A model generated the notes under the pieces. That model saw only the letters and a program-made list of their open reading frames with translations. It was not told the DNA's origin and ran no database searches. Shown here one piece after another: positions 31,352-41,265 of a DNA stretch of 64,000 bases; the stretch's first letter is position 1; each line of letters starts with the position of its first letter. The DNA is from Prorocentrum cordatum. Its lineage: Eukaryota > Sar > Dinophyceae > Prorocentrales > Prorocentraceae. The stretch is from positions 1,293,015 through 1,357,014 of the forward strand of contig CAUYUJ010006335.1 of assembly GCA_963575745.1 (NCBI GenBank), written 5' to 3'. The position numbers and the translations under genes were made by a program.

Positions 31352-31772
31352 AGTGCTCTAGAAAGAGATGTCCAAATCAGATCCAGTCGAGACCAGGCGC
31401 ACATCGAGCAGGATCTGTTCCACAGGGGCGCAGATTTGGCTTGCATCAAGTGCATTCGGTCAAAAAGTGATACGTAAAGGAAGACCTTCCTTTTTTCTGT
31501 GATGGACCATGTGGGCGAGAGCTCCCATGCCACAAATTCAACCAAAAGCATCAGGAAGCTTGGGAGATCGGCGTCCGCGCCATTTGCAAGGAGCGCTTCA
31601 AATACAAGCCTGGAAAAGACGAGAGGAATGACGCAGTGCCACGGCGCGACGAAGCCTGCCGCACGACCACTTCGTGGACCAGATGCTAGAATCCCAGCGC
31701 GGCAAAGACGTCGTGGCGGTGGCGAAGTGCGCGAAGTGTATGGCCAGGGAGCGAGAGCGCGAAGGGACCTGA
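31352..31772 (+). pseudogene. Decayed Cys-rich (Stc1-like zinc finger) coding segment
   Basis: Three overlapping plus frames each give a convincing piece. 31352-31477: DQAHIEQDLFHRGADLACIK, ending with a CIKC pair before TAA. From about 31471: YVKEDLPFFCDGPCGRELPC, then HKFNQKHQEAWEIGV and ERFKYKPGKDERND, ending DEAC. From about 31656: HDHFVDQMLESQRGKDVVAV, then AKCAKCM, ending at TGA 31770-31772. Each handover is a shift of the same sense (frame 2 to 1 to 0). The CxxxCGRELPxxxF...W...C pattern resembles the short Stc1/LIM-like zinc fingers that are numerous in dinoflagellates. Frameshifted pseudogene is more likely than introns because the overlaps leave no room for introns. Family assignment is tentative. 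Confidence 0.45.
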
Positions 31773-31860
31773 CACTCCAATTGATTGCCGACCGGCATGG
31801 TGGCAGATTTCGCTCGGGGGGACACTGCGCACGGTTAGTGCACGCTGGGACAGCCCAGCC

Positions 31861-31985
31861 ATTCTTCAGAAGCCTTCAGGAGGACCCAAAAAAAACTTCA
31901 AGAGGCCCCGAAGAGGCTTCGAGACAGCCCCAGACGGCCCCATCAGTCTCCAAAGCAGCCCCGAAGGATTTTGAGGACTCCGCTT
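31861..31985 (-). repeat. TCTTGGGGCC-type minisatellite, minus orientation
   Basis: The minus strand reads CTTCGGGGCTGCTTTGG, TGGGGCCGTC, GAAGCCTCTTCGGGGCCTC and so on. It is followed on the plus strand by a TCGTCC-rich array (31990-32340). Confidence 0.6.
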
Positions 31986-31989
31986 CTTC

Positions 31990-32340
31990 CACGTCCTTGT
32001 CCTCGTGATTTTCGTCCCCCGGTGTTTCGTCCCCCTCCTCCTTGTCGCTTTCCTTATCGTCCTCGTCACTGCCCTCGTCATTATCATCTTTTTCAAACGA
32101 CGTCTTCGTCCGAGTTGTCCTGCGGATGGTCTTTGAATTCTTCCGCATGTTCGTACACGTGCATGTCGTCGTCCTCCTCGAGGGCGTCGACCTCTTCGTC
32201 CTACCCGCTCTTCCCCCTTCATCATGTCCTCGTTCTTCGCGCTGCCGTCTTCATATTCCTCGTCGGTGTCCTCCCCCTCCTTTTCGTGCTCGTCCTTTCC
32301 GTTGTTCCTCATTGCGTTTGTCTTCCTCCTCTGAGTATTC
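31990..32340. repeat. TCCTCGTC-rich degenerate triplet array
   Basis: Pyrimidine triplets (TCC, TCG, TCA) over 350 bp; the minus strand is GAG/GAC/GAA-like and gives Asp/Glu-rich frames. Paired with the minisatellite to its left. Confidence 0.7.
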
Positions 32341-32504
32341 CTGTTGTGTGTTGCTTTCCCCTCGTCCTCCACTTGGTCCTCTTTCTCCTCATCCGCCTCA
32401 TTGCCGCCCCCTCCCCTCTTTCCTGACGCATTTCGGGCCGAGAAAGCAAACGCGGCGTTCCCCGCTCTTGCCTGGTCAAGCGTCGTTCCCGCGCGCGCTG
32501 CACA

Positions 32505-32812
32505 AGTTAAGCTCTGCGTGTGCCGGCGCCCCGCTCTCAGGGGCGGAGTGCAAATCTTGTATGTCGTCTCCTCAAGCATGGCTCGTGTGCTGCATGTGTC
32601 CCGGTGTCGCTGCTGGAATGCGATGCGCTGGTGTTCCCTGGTGCTGTTTCGCCACCACACAGTGTGGGTACTTCCTGCGATGCGCTGCGTGCGGGTCCGT
32701 GCTGCTTTACGGACGTTCATCCCGACCCCTCCGAGCCCGGCCCCCTGAAGACATCCAGGATCAATGTGGAGGCATGTTGAGCGTTACAAGAGTTCTTTCG
32801 TCACAGATCTAG
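32505..32812 (+). CDS. Possible Cys-rich ORF fragment
   Basis: The plus frame ending at TAG 32810-32812 contains AECKSCMSSPQAWLVCCMC, then VPWCCFATTQCGYFLRCAAC: about 13 Cys in 55 residues arranged as CxxC pairs. This suggests a zinc-binding or disulfide-rich segment. No flanking exon or known domain could be assigned; composition bias may explain it. Confidence 0.25.
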
Positions 32813-32814
32813 CA

Positions 32815-33154
32815 ACTCTCCGCATGGGTCCGGGAGTTGCCGGAGCGCCCAGGGGGCCGTGAGAATTACGTACGGAGCGTAATGGGTGCCGTTCAGGGAA
32901 CGAGAGAAAGGGGGCCGTTTGATTCCCCGAGCGGCCCCGCTGGGTCCTCCGAGGGAATTCGACAATCCCGCCTCCATGGCCGAACCCGGGATGCTGTCCC
33001 AGGAGCGCCTTGCATTCCAAGGAGGCGGGCGCCACCGCGAGGCGAAGCCTCGTGCATGAGTTTTTGGGGACAAGCAGGGAGGGGGGCGGCGGCGGACGAT
33101 GGCGGTGTCCTGTGTAGGTGTTCCCTCTGCCTCCTGTCGCGTGCGTGTGGCCCG
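32815..33154. other. No gene recognised
   Basis: Mixed-composition sequence between the Cys-rich frame and the purine-rich tandem repeat. Nothing identified. Confidence 0.4.
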
Positions 33155-33600
33155 AGAGAAGTGGAGCAGCACACTGTGCACCAAACGGAGGGTTGGGAGG
33201 GGGAGACGGGATTGGGAGGCGGAGTGGGAGGCAGGGGGGAAGGGGGGCTGGAGGCGGGAGTGGGAGGCGGAGTGGAGCAACACACTGCATCAAACGGTGG
33301 GTTAGGTTAGCAGGGGGAAGGCGGAGTGGGAGGGAGGGGGGGGGCTTGCAGCCATGGCAAAGAGGCATTCCACAAATGGTCCGCTTTCCTAGAGGAGGGA
33401 TGGGCCATGATCGGAAAGAGGATGGCGCAGGAGCAACGCTGTGCATCAAGGAGGGGGAGATGGGAGGAGGGGGGAAGGCGGAGAGGGAGGGAGGGGGGAG
33501 GGGCTTGCAGCCATGGCAAGGAGGCATTCCGCAAATGTTCCGCTTTCCTAGAGAAGGGATGGGTCACGATTGGAAAGAGGATGGCGCAGGCGCCTGGCTC
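33155..33600 (+). repeat. 159-bp tandem repeat with deleted units
   Basis: GGGCTTGCAGCCATGGCAA and the next ~90 bp (GAGGCATTCC.CAAATG, CCGCTTTCCTAGAG, GGAAAGAGGATGGCGCAGG) recur 159 bp apart (33343 and 33502). The GTGGAGCAACACACTGCATC word also recurs (33160, 33271, diverged at 33427), indicating shortened units at the left edge. G/A-rich spacers separate units. Confidence 0.8.
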
Positions 33601-33835
33601 CATCAAGAATGTGCACAATTCCATGAAGCCCTGGGGCACGGGATTCAGCATCCACTTCGCCAGGAACGTCATTGCCACCGCAGGCGGGTCAGCTGTGTTG
33701 TCGGGGGACACTTTTGGACACTGTGTCGATTGTTGCCGCTGGCAACTTGGGATTCGTATGTGCTGTTCACTTATAGGCGTTCATCATTGTTGGATTGGAG
33801 AGGCCTGACGGCCGCTGCCGCCGACCCTGATCGAC
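33601..33835. other. Protein-like plus frame, unassigned
   Basis: One plus frame continues out of the repeat as SIKNVHNSMKPWGTGFSIHF, then ARNVIATAGGSAVLSGDTFG, before a stop at 33806. It is better balanced than neighbouring frames but no family is recognised. Confidence 0.2.
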
Positions 33836-33837
33836 GA

Positions 33838-34022
33838 CGATGACGAAGACGAGGGAGGAGGAGGAGCAGGAGCACAAGCAGGATGAGCAGAAGGATGAGC
33901 AGAAGGAGGAAGAGGAGGCGGTGGGCGAGGTGGGGCAGCAGCAGGAGGACGCGGGGGACGAGCAGGAGGAGGCTCTGGAGGAGGGGCAGGAGGAGTGGCA
34001 GGAGGAGGAGGGGGAGGATGCG
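33838..34022 (+). repeat. GAG/GAC/CAG purine triplet array
   Basis: Degenerate purine triplets giving a Glu/Gln/Asp-rich frame. Directly followed by the TCTTGGGGCC minisatellite. Confidence 0.8.
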
Positions 34023-34079
34023 GCGAGGACGACGACGCTGACGTTGGTCTCGTCGGAGCGCTCTCGGGAACCTCTGAGC

Positions 34080-34645
34080 AGCATTTTGGGGGCCTCTTGA
34101 GGCTTCGTGGGGGCTTCTTGGAAGCTTCTTGGGGCCTCTTGGGGCAGCTTGAGCGCTCTTGGAGCCTCTTGGAGGCTTCTTGGGGCTTCCTGGGGGCCTC
34201 ATGGGGCGGAAGTCTAGAATTCTCGGTTTCTCGCCCTCCTCTGGGCATTCTCTTGGGGCTTCTTGGGCCATCTTCGGCACCTCTTGCGCCGTCCTGCGTC
34301 CCTCGTGGGTCGTCTTGGAGCCCTCTTGGAGGCATCTTGGGCCGTCTTGGGGCGCTCTTGGGGGCCTCTTGGGCCGTCTTGGACCGTCGGAAAGCCGAAA
34401 AGGCGAGAAGGCTGAAATCAATCAAACACCAACGTAACATTGACGATTTTGGCTCCTGGGGCCCTCTTGGGAGTGCTTTTGGCGCTCTCTTGGAGCTTCT
34501 TGGGGGCCTCTTGGGCCGTTTTCGAGCAGTCTTGAACGTCTTGAGGCGATCGTTCGTCGATGCGTGGCGCTCTTGTACCGTCTTGGGGATGTCTTGGGGC
34601 GCTCTGGACCCGTCTTGGGGCTTTTCTTGGCTTTGCTACTCCCCG
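34080..34645 (+). repeat. TCTTGGGGCC minisatellite (best copy)
   Basis: Dense recurrences of TCTTGGGGCC, CTTCTTGGAGCC, GGCCGTCTTGG and similar at 9-18 bp spacing over 560 bp. Long ORFs on both strands (PRGPKKLPRSPHEA-like on minus) are repeat translations. Confidence 0.9.
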
Positions 34646-35000
34646 GGAGGAAAACGAATTTGGGTGGCGACCCCCCCCCCCAGACCCCCCCAGGACCCCC
34701 CCAGGATCCACCGGGGACCCATCTGGGACCCCCCCAGGACCCCCCCCCCGCGCGGGGAAGGGATCAAAGGGAAGGGGCTTCCCTTCGACTGAACTACGAC
34801 GTTGTCAAATTTCTTTGTGGACGGCTTGTCTGAGGAAGATTGCCAAAGTGAGTGGACCTCAGGAAGACGGCGACGACGAGTCGAACGGGAAAGCCCGACT
34901 CGAACGGAAGAGTCCCTCACACACGCCGACAGGGTCGGCGGATTTGTTGATACGTTGACGCCACACCAGCCGACCCCGTTCTCATTCTGTGTCGAGTGGT
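34646..35000. other. C-run tandem and no gene
   Basis: 34670-34755 consists of CCCCCCCAGGACCCCCC-like repeats (GGACCC words). Beyond it no coding segment is recognised. Confidence 0.5.
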
Positions 35001-35004
35001 TCGT

Positions 35005-35310
35005 CATGGGGAGCTCCACAGAAGGCCCAGATGCCAACGCTCGCATGCACCCACCGCGCCCATTTAGGGACACACACACACACACACACCTCACACGTGT
35101 CATGGCCTCATAGGGAGCTCCACCGAAGGCCCAGATGCCAGCGCTCGCATGCGCCCACCGCACCCATTGTGTCGCACCACTCGCACGTTTCGTGGCCCCA
35201 TGGGGAGCTCCACCGAAGGCCCACATGCCAGCGCTCGCATGTGCCCATAGCACCCACTTGGCACACCCCTCACACGTTTCGTGGGCCCATAGGGAGCTCC
35301 ACCGTATGCG
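35005..35310 (+). repeat. ~90-bp tandem repeat, 3-4 units
   Basis: GGGAGCTCCAC starts units at 35009, 35113, 35203 and 35292. Shared body: GAAGGCCCA.ATGCCA.CGC, TCGCATG.GCCCA, and CACACGTTTCGTGG. The first unit is longer because of a (CA)n expansion at 35071-35090. Confidence 0.88.
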
Positions 35311-35436
35311 GTGCATACAACGGCGGTTCCCACAACTGCAGATGGTTGGGTCCTTGGCCAGGCTAATGTATGATTTGTCGATTGGTTCGTGTGGAAAGGA
35401 CATCCACCTCGGATTCACTCAGCCCCCTCTGCTCTC

Positions 35437-35559
35437 TTTCTCTCTGCTTCCTTCTCTCTCTCTCCCTTTCTCTCTTTTTTTCTCTCTCTCTCTCTCTCTC
35501 TCTTTCTCCCTCTCGTTCTGCCTCTCACTTTGCTCTTGTCCTATATCGTTCCTCTCTCG

Positions 35560-35598
<39 letters not shown>
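35437..35598. repeat. (CT)n-rich tract
   Basis: Interrupted CT dinucleotides with TTTCTC interspersed over 160 bp. Confidence 0.9.
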
Positions 35599-35600
<2 letters not shown>

Positions 35601-35684
35601 CCTCTGTATGTCTACCTAGTGGCCTTCAGCCCCCCCTGATGCCATAGTGCCTGGATTGTGGGTTAGTGGCTTCTCTGATGCATA

Positions 35685-36045
35685 CTGTGGTCTCTGAGGA
35701 TGCCTCTTGGAGGGCTCTCAGAGGCCGCTTTGAGCTTTCTGAGGGGCTCGTGGGTTAACTTGCAGGCGCCTCGGGGGTCTCTGGGGGGATCTTGGACCAT
35801 CTTTGGGTGGAGGGCTCGAAACACCAGTCCGTGTCCCCGTCTTGGGGCCGTCGTGGGGGCCTACTAGGCCCCTCTTTGAGGCTCCAGGGCCGTCTCGGGG
35901 CGATCTTTGGGGCCTCGTGGGCCGTCTTGAAAGACGTAGACAAATTCAGAGTTGGGTTTCTCGGATCAGCTACAGGGCTTCCAAGATGGTCCAAGAGGCG
36001 CCTAAGGGGGCTACAGGACGGTCCCTGGGACCATGTTAGACCATG
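35685..36045 (+). repeat. TCTTGGGGCC-type minisatellite (degenerate)
   Basis: Recurrent GGGGCC.TCGTGGGCCGTCTTG, CTCTTGGAGGGC and GAGGGGCTCGTGGG words at irregular spacing. Confidence 0.6.
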
Positions 36046-36835
36046 TTGGAGAGGCATGTCCAGAATTGCGCGCGTTGGGCCTGTGGAAGAGTCGCGCAGT
36101 CGGCCCCAAGAAGCACGAGAGCAGTCCAACGAATTCAGGAAGGCCCAGGATGTTGGGCCCTGAGCCCCTTCAAGGGTAAACCATGTGCGATGCATCGGAC
36201 TCGAAGGAACCTCATCGAGTGCGGCACGGTGGCGGACATTTCTCTTTTCAGGCGGGAGAGTTGATCACCAATGATTGCAATATGAAGCATTAGCATCAAC
36301 AAAGGCAGATGAGAGCGAGGACGAGCGAGCAAGACGTTCGCATGGGATCAAGCGTTCGGGCGACATCCTTCAACGCGATTGTATTGGCCGTGTGCCCTTC
36401 CCATTCCTTCTCCCACTTCCCACCCCTCCAATCCACCTCAGGCTGATGTTTGCCCGTCATGCGGAAGTGTCTCGGACCTTCGCTGCCTTGTCGCATCCTT
36501 TCTGTTAGTGCACGAGTCCCGCGGGCGAGTTTGCTCCGTCACAGCCAAGCTTCACCAGGACCCATCACCAGAATGTTAGTCTGCGATGAGTTATGCAAAG
36601 TTGGGAAGCACTGCTCCAAGCGTGACGATCTTACGATGAAGCTGTATGGCGAGGGTGCGCCTTCAGGTCTCCGAATATTTGCCCAGCCGTGCACCTGGGC
36701 TGTTGAGAAGGCGACTGGCAAGAGCAATGCCATGACCACGTTGGGGGGAGACTTCGTAGGACTTCGCCTGGGCGATCGGAATCGAGAGTGGACAGAGTGG
36801 TATCAAAGAGGATGTTTTCATTACGTCATGAGGAT
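36046..36835. other. No gene recognised
   Basis: Moderate GC. One plus frame gives QADVCPSCGSVSDLRCL near 36440 (a CxxC) but ends soon after. Nothing can be assigned. Confidence 0.35.
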
Positions 36836-36837
36836 AA

Positions 36838-36903
36838 CGAAGATGAGAACGAGGGGAAGGATGAGGAAGAGAAAGAGGAGGAGAAGGAGGAGGAGGAGGA
36901 GGA
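36838..36903. repeat. GAGGA purine array
   Basis: Degenerate GAG/AGG triplets ending in AGGAGGAGGAGGAGGACC. Confidence 0.8.
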
Positions 36904-36904
36904 C

Positions 36905-38335
36905 CGGGATACGGAATGAGGAGCGGTCAGTGATCTTGCACTTGCGAGGCGCGATCGCCCGAGCCTCCTCCCAGATTCCCGTCGTTCGGTCCTCGGGCCT
37001 CGAGTCAGGGTGTCGTTCACGCGCGTGGGCATCGGAGCCAAGACTCTCGAGGACCGTTGCCATTTCAGACGAAATTGATGGAGGGGAAGCGAAAGAGCGA
37101 AAGATCGGGACGGTGAAGGCGACCGAGGTCCGAATTTATTGCGCAATGAAACTTGCGAACCAGAGTTGCAGAAGTTGGTTTGGACACCTATGAACATGTA
37201 TCGGCACGGGGCACGGGGCACCGTTGAGAAGGTGACGGCATGCATGCCGAGGAGCTCCGAGCTTCCAGGGCCGGTGCACCTGCCAGATCAACCGTCCTAG
37301 TCAGTCTGACCGTGTTCACATTCTGAAGGAATTCTTCGCGCTTCGCGTATCCCCACCAATCGACTCAGTTTCAGCTGCCCCCTGCCACTCGCCGGTCCGC
37401 CGCTGAGTTGCCGCGTGAGGCCCCGGTTTCCCGCTTTGGGTGTGGCCGATTTCTGCTGCTTTAGTCTAATTCGTCGCTGCGTGGCCCGCTTTGACCTGAC
37501 TCGCCGCTGGCGCGCTCGCCCGCGGCCGCTGACTAAAAAGTCTCCCCACCAGCAGAGTTGGCTCTGCGGTCGCTTGGTCAGCACGAGGCATCGGCATCCG
37601 ATGAGTGGATTGGTTTTATAGTTCATGTGTCGCCTACTTACGGTAAGTACATGGAATACGGAAAGGCCAGGGTGATCCCCTAATTGTTCCACTTCTGAGC
37701 TGCGTTTTTTTTTTTCTTCTTCCCGCTCCTTCGGTTCCCTTCTCACCGTCGTTATTTTCGTTTGTTTTCTTGTCTCGTGCCGCTCTCTCCCTCTTCGCCT
37801 CGGTTTCACCGCGCTGGCGCTGCCTCTGCGTGGTGGCCTTGCACTTTTTGTTCCCGCGTTTGGCGGGCGACAGTTATGCTGTGCCCACCGGCCCCCGCTC
37901 GTAGCACGATTTTTCCGACGCTGCGCGGGTGCCCGCTCGCGGTCGCGATCAAAAAATCCCCGCCAGCGTTTAGTGCGTAATTTGGGCCATTGGTAGTTTG
38001 CAATTCCCTGCCGGCGCCTGGTACTGCTGCGCGCTCGCGAGCAAAAAGTATCCCCACCATCTGTGCATGGCGTTGCCCACCTCTGTTTTTTCCTTTAGCT
38101 CGTGGCACGGCTTGCCCCTGTTTGCACGGCGTTCGACTCGCTTCGTGTGCCCGCGTACCAAACAATATTTTCACCAGCTCATTCAGAGACCCTGACCTTG
38201 AGCGGTGACGGGAAGCGGACAGAAGAGACACATCTAGTGAAACAGAGCGAGCAACCAGGGTAAACTGAGAGATTTCTGGGAGGAGGGGGGCGGCGTTGGA
38301 AGGCCTCTTCGGGCCATGCCTGGGGGCCGCGTGGG
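36905..38335. other. No gene; degenerate ~100-bp repeats with AAAAAGTCTCCCCACCA
   Basis: The word (A)AAAAAGT.TCCCCACCA, usually preceded by a GCGCGCTCGC-like block, recurs near 37340, 37540, 37955, 38045 and 38165, suggesting an old, diverged tandem array. No protein recognised. Confidence 0.4.
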
Positions 38336-38341
38336 GGCGAG

Positions 38342-38495
38342 GTGAAGAGGAGGACGACGACGACGACAACGACGACCACGACCAGCAGGAAGAGGAAAAA
38401 CAGGAACAGGATGACGATGATGCCCAGGACGAGGACGAAGACGAGGAGTAGGAGGAGGAGGAGGAGGAGGAGGAGGAGGAGGACCACGGCGACGA
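38342..38495 (+). repeat. GAGGAC/GACGAC purine array
   Basis: Purine triplets giving Asp/Glu-rich frames, followed within 90 bp by the TCTTGGGGCC minisatellite, the same order as at 33838-34645. Confidence 0.85.
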
Positions 38496-38579
38496 TGACC
38501 CACGGAACCATCTTATGTGGGTATGGATTGGGACGAGGAGGAAGACGATGAGGATGAGGGGCACGAGGACGAAGAGGGA

Positions 38580-39115
38580 GGTTTGGGTCCCTCTTGGGGC
38601 CGTTTTGGTGCCCTCTTGGGGCCCTCTTGGAGCCCGCTTGGGGGCTCTTTTGGGGCTCTCTTGGGAGCCCTGGAGCGCCTTTTGGGGCCATTTTCGAGGC
38701 TATCGATCGAAAAGGAAGGTCCAGATTAAGGTCCCCTCCTGGGGCCCTCCAAACTGCCTCTTGGGACCCGCGTGGGGGCGCTTTTGGGCGCTCTTGGTAC
38801 CGTTTTGGGCGCCTATGGGGCTCCTCTTGGGGCCTTTTTGGGCCAGCCTGAGGCCCCCAAAGCGCATCGGAAGCGAAACGGCGAGGCAGCAAAAACCATG
38901 TATTCCCCTTCAGGTTGTTTACGGATGTTGGGCTCTTGGAGGGGTCCTGACGGGTCGCCGAGAGCACTTGGAACCGCCTTATGGCCCTCTTGGGGCCTCT
39001 TGGAGGCATGATGGAGGCCATATTGAGCGACATTGCGCTATGTTGAGGCAGCTTGGAGGCTATCTTGGAGCATCGGAGGCCCTCTTGGAGCCATCTTGAG
39101 CGATAACGGGCCCTC
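38580..39115 (+). repeat. TCTTGGGGCC minisatellite
   Basis: Dense GGCCCTCTTGGGGCC, GGGGCTCTTTTGGGGC and CTCTTGGAGCC words over 530 bp; second clearest copy after 34080. Confidence 0.88.
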
Positions 39116-40940
39116 TGATGACTCAAGGCCCCTCCCAACAAATGCCCTGGGTACCCCTCCCCGAAGGGAAGAGGGGCTTCTTTGGAAGAGGAAAGACAGA
39201 TATCGTTAGACCACCTACGCCCAGGGGGCTGGTGGGATTTGGGGCGGGGAATGACCAACCGTCGAAACGAGTGCAGAACGGCAATGTCGAAACCGCCTCT
39301 CCGAGACGCCAACTGCCCGCTCACTATAGTCAGGATGGTCGCCGAGGTCCGGGGCGTTCTGGTTTTGCATTGGCAACGGGGCGCGCGTGCAGCCCGGAGG
39401 CCCAACGCACATGCGCAAGGGAGGGCCCCCTACAGCGGCACCTCTAGGTAGCAACTCGAAGTGCCCGCGTTCCGCCGTAGCCATGACGAGACCGACGCCG
39501 CCCGTTTGCGCGATGCGACCGCCCCCCCCCCCATCTATGGACTCCCATCAACTCACGGCCAACCAGCGTCTGAGGAAGTTGGGCTTTTCGGTTGCCACGG
39601 CAGTCGTGTCGTGCCTGCGGGCACGTTGCGACGACGCGGCAGAGGTCTGCATACACGTGGGCGACTGGATTGTGGGAGTGGCCAGCGGCGCTTGTGTGCA
39701 GTCGACCATCTCTCAATGTCTTCTATCGGAGGTCACTCGGCAGTTGGGGCATCGTGCAGCCCGCCCCTGGGTGGGTACTGCTGGCCGACGGTGCAGCCAC
39801 TCGAGAAGGCAAGTGAGAAGAGGGAGTCCATTACTTTGACGGCTGGGAACAGACAGCTGAGGGACAATGTGCAATTGTCCGAAAGGACGAGTAAAGACGC
39901 ACCGAGCTGCATTAGGCAGCATGGTGTTCCCTGCCCACCAAAGGATGGCGCGGCCAGCTGGAGAGACAAGCATCTTGGTAGGCGAGATGCCGAATGATCA
40001 GCACCGCGGCGGCAGAAGGAAAGCAACAAGTTTGCTCGACTTGATCACGATCACGAGACTGCCAGACTGCCAGAGAGGTCTTGGCTTGCTGGTCCCTGGG
40101 CCATCCGTGCTCTTGACGTGACGAGGCCTGCGTTGGCAGCCCAAGTCTCGGGGAGCCCTTCAAGGCGGTAAGATCATCGGCATGTCCGCAAGAGCATCCT
40201 CGTGGGGGATCGGCCTTAACCTTAGTTGGCCCTGGAAGACCGCTGGGCATCTTTTTAAAAGGATTCCGTTTTGCATTTGTTGTTGTCAATTCCGGCGCCG
40301 TTGTTCTCCCGGTTCTGTCGCCGATGTTTTGCCGGTTTCGGTTCTTGTTTCAACCTTGGAGCCGTTTGGTCTTTGCCGGTTTGGGTCGCCGTTGTTTTAA
40401 CCGTTTCGATATACAAGATGTTTTTGTTCCCGGAAACGGTGAAACCAATCGGCCTTGAGTTTCCACGGCCATCTAAGGGATTGGCGATGCTTAGGAGTGG
40501 CCCTTCGCCAGATTGACTTTCGGAGCAGAGCCACAGGGCCCTCTCTCTGGCAGTGGCCTACGCGCGTGGATCTGGCCCCCCCGCGGCCTCAAGCCGCGCA
40601 CCAACGGTCAGTCTTGCTCGGGGCCGCTCGTGCATGTAGGCGACGGGAGCAGTCGTCCGCGGGCATAGTCGCAAGTGTCCTTCGGAGACCCCGAGTGGAC
40701 TTGGGCTCCCTCCGCGCCGAGCTTCGGCCGTGAACGATGGCGAGCGAGGGGGTGGAGACCACTCGCGAGGCGCGGCAGGAGATCCGCTGAGGGCCACCAG
40801 GGCTCGCCCCCGAGCAGGGCCAACGAAGCTCCGCCGAAGTTTCCAGACACCGATCTCCGGCCACGGACGCCAGCGATGCACGACAGTGCGGCGGGGGCCT
40901 GCTCAGCTCGGGTCGGACGAATGGGGGTGACGGGGACAGG
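39116..40940. other. No gene recognised
   Basis: Mixed GC. Around 40270-40440 short CCGGTTT/GCCGTTG words recur. No protein domain or RNA gene recognised on either strand. Confidence 0.4.
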
Positions 40941-40944
40941 GTGT

Positions 40945-41110
40945 GTGCGAAATCTACTGCACGCGGCCTGTTTCGGCCCCGCCGCCAGGCGTTCTTCTGG
41001 ATACATTGGGCGCCGGGAGGCGCCGGAGAAATCAGCCACGTGAGCTGATTCGATAACCCCGCCTTTACTAATAGCCACGTGAGCTGGTTCGATAGCCCCG
41101 CCTTTACTAA
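40945..41110. repeat. Dispersed hairpin repeat D, copy 2, plus local duplication
   Basis: Same order as 21766-21900: CGAAATCTACTGCACGC, GGCGCC-GGGA-GGCGCC, AATCAGCCACGTGAGCTGATT. The last part (GCCACGTGAGCTG.TTCGATA.CCCCGCCTTTACTAAT) is duplicated in tandem, with a 38-bp period. Confidence 0.75.
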
Positions 41111-41189
41111 TCAGCCAGTCTCGACCTCGGCTACGATCAGCCAGTCTCGACCACGGCCACGTACCCGCTCTGGACCAGAGGAGCGTGTC

Positions 41190-41265
41190 TCGATGCATTG
41201 GCGCCTCTGGCGCTGGGAGGCGCCAGAGAAATCTGTGCTAATCCCCTTTTCGTCCGGCCCGAGGG
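41190..41265. repeat. Dispersed hairpin repeat D, partial copy 3
   Basis: TCTCGATGCATTGGCGCCTC, then CTGGGAGGCGCCAGAGAAAT: the GGCGCC hairpin and the flanking GATGCAT of copy 1 are retained and the AATCAGC hairpin is lost. Confidence 0.6.

Noticed and set aside
32042-34792. Long Glu/Asp-, Pro- or Leu-rich ORFs on both strands
   Set aside because: They translate purine triplet arrays and the TCTTGGGGCC minisatellite; other frames are equally open.
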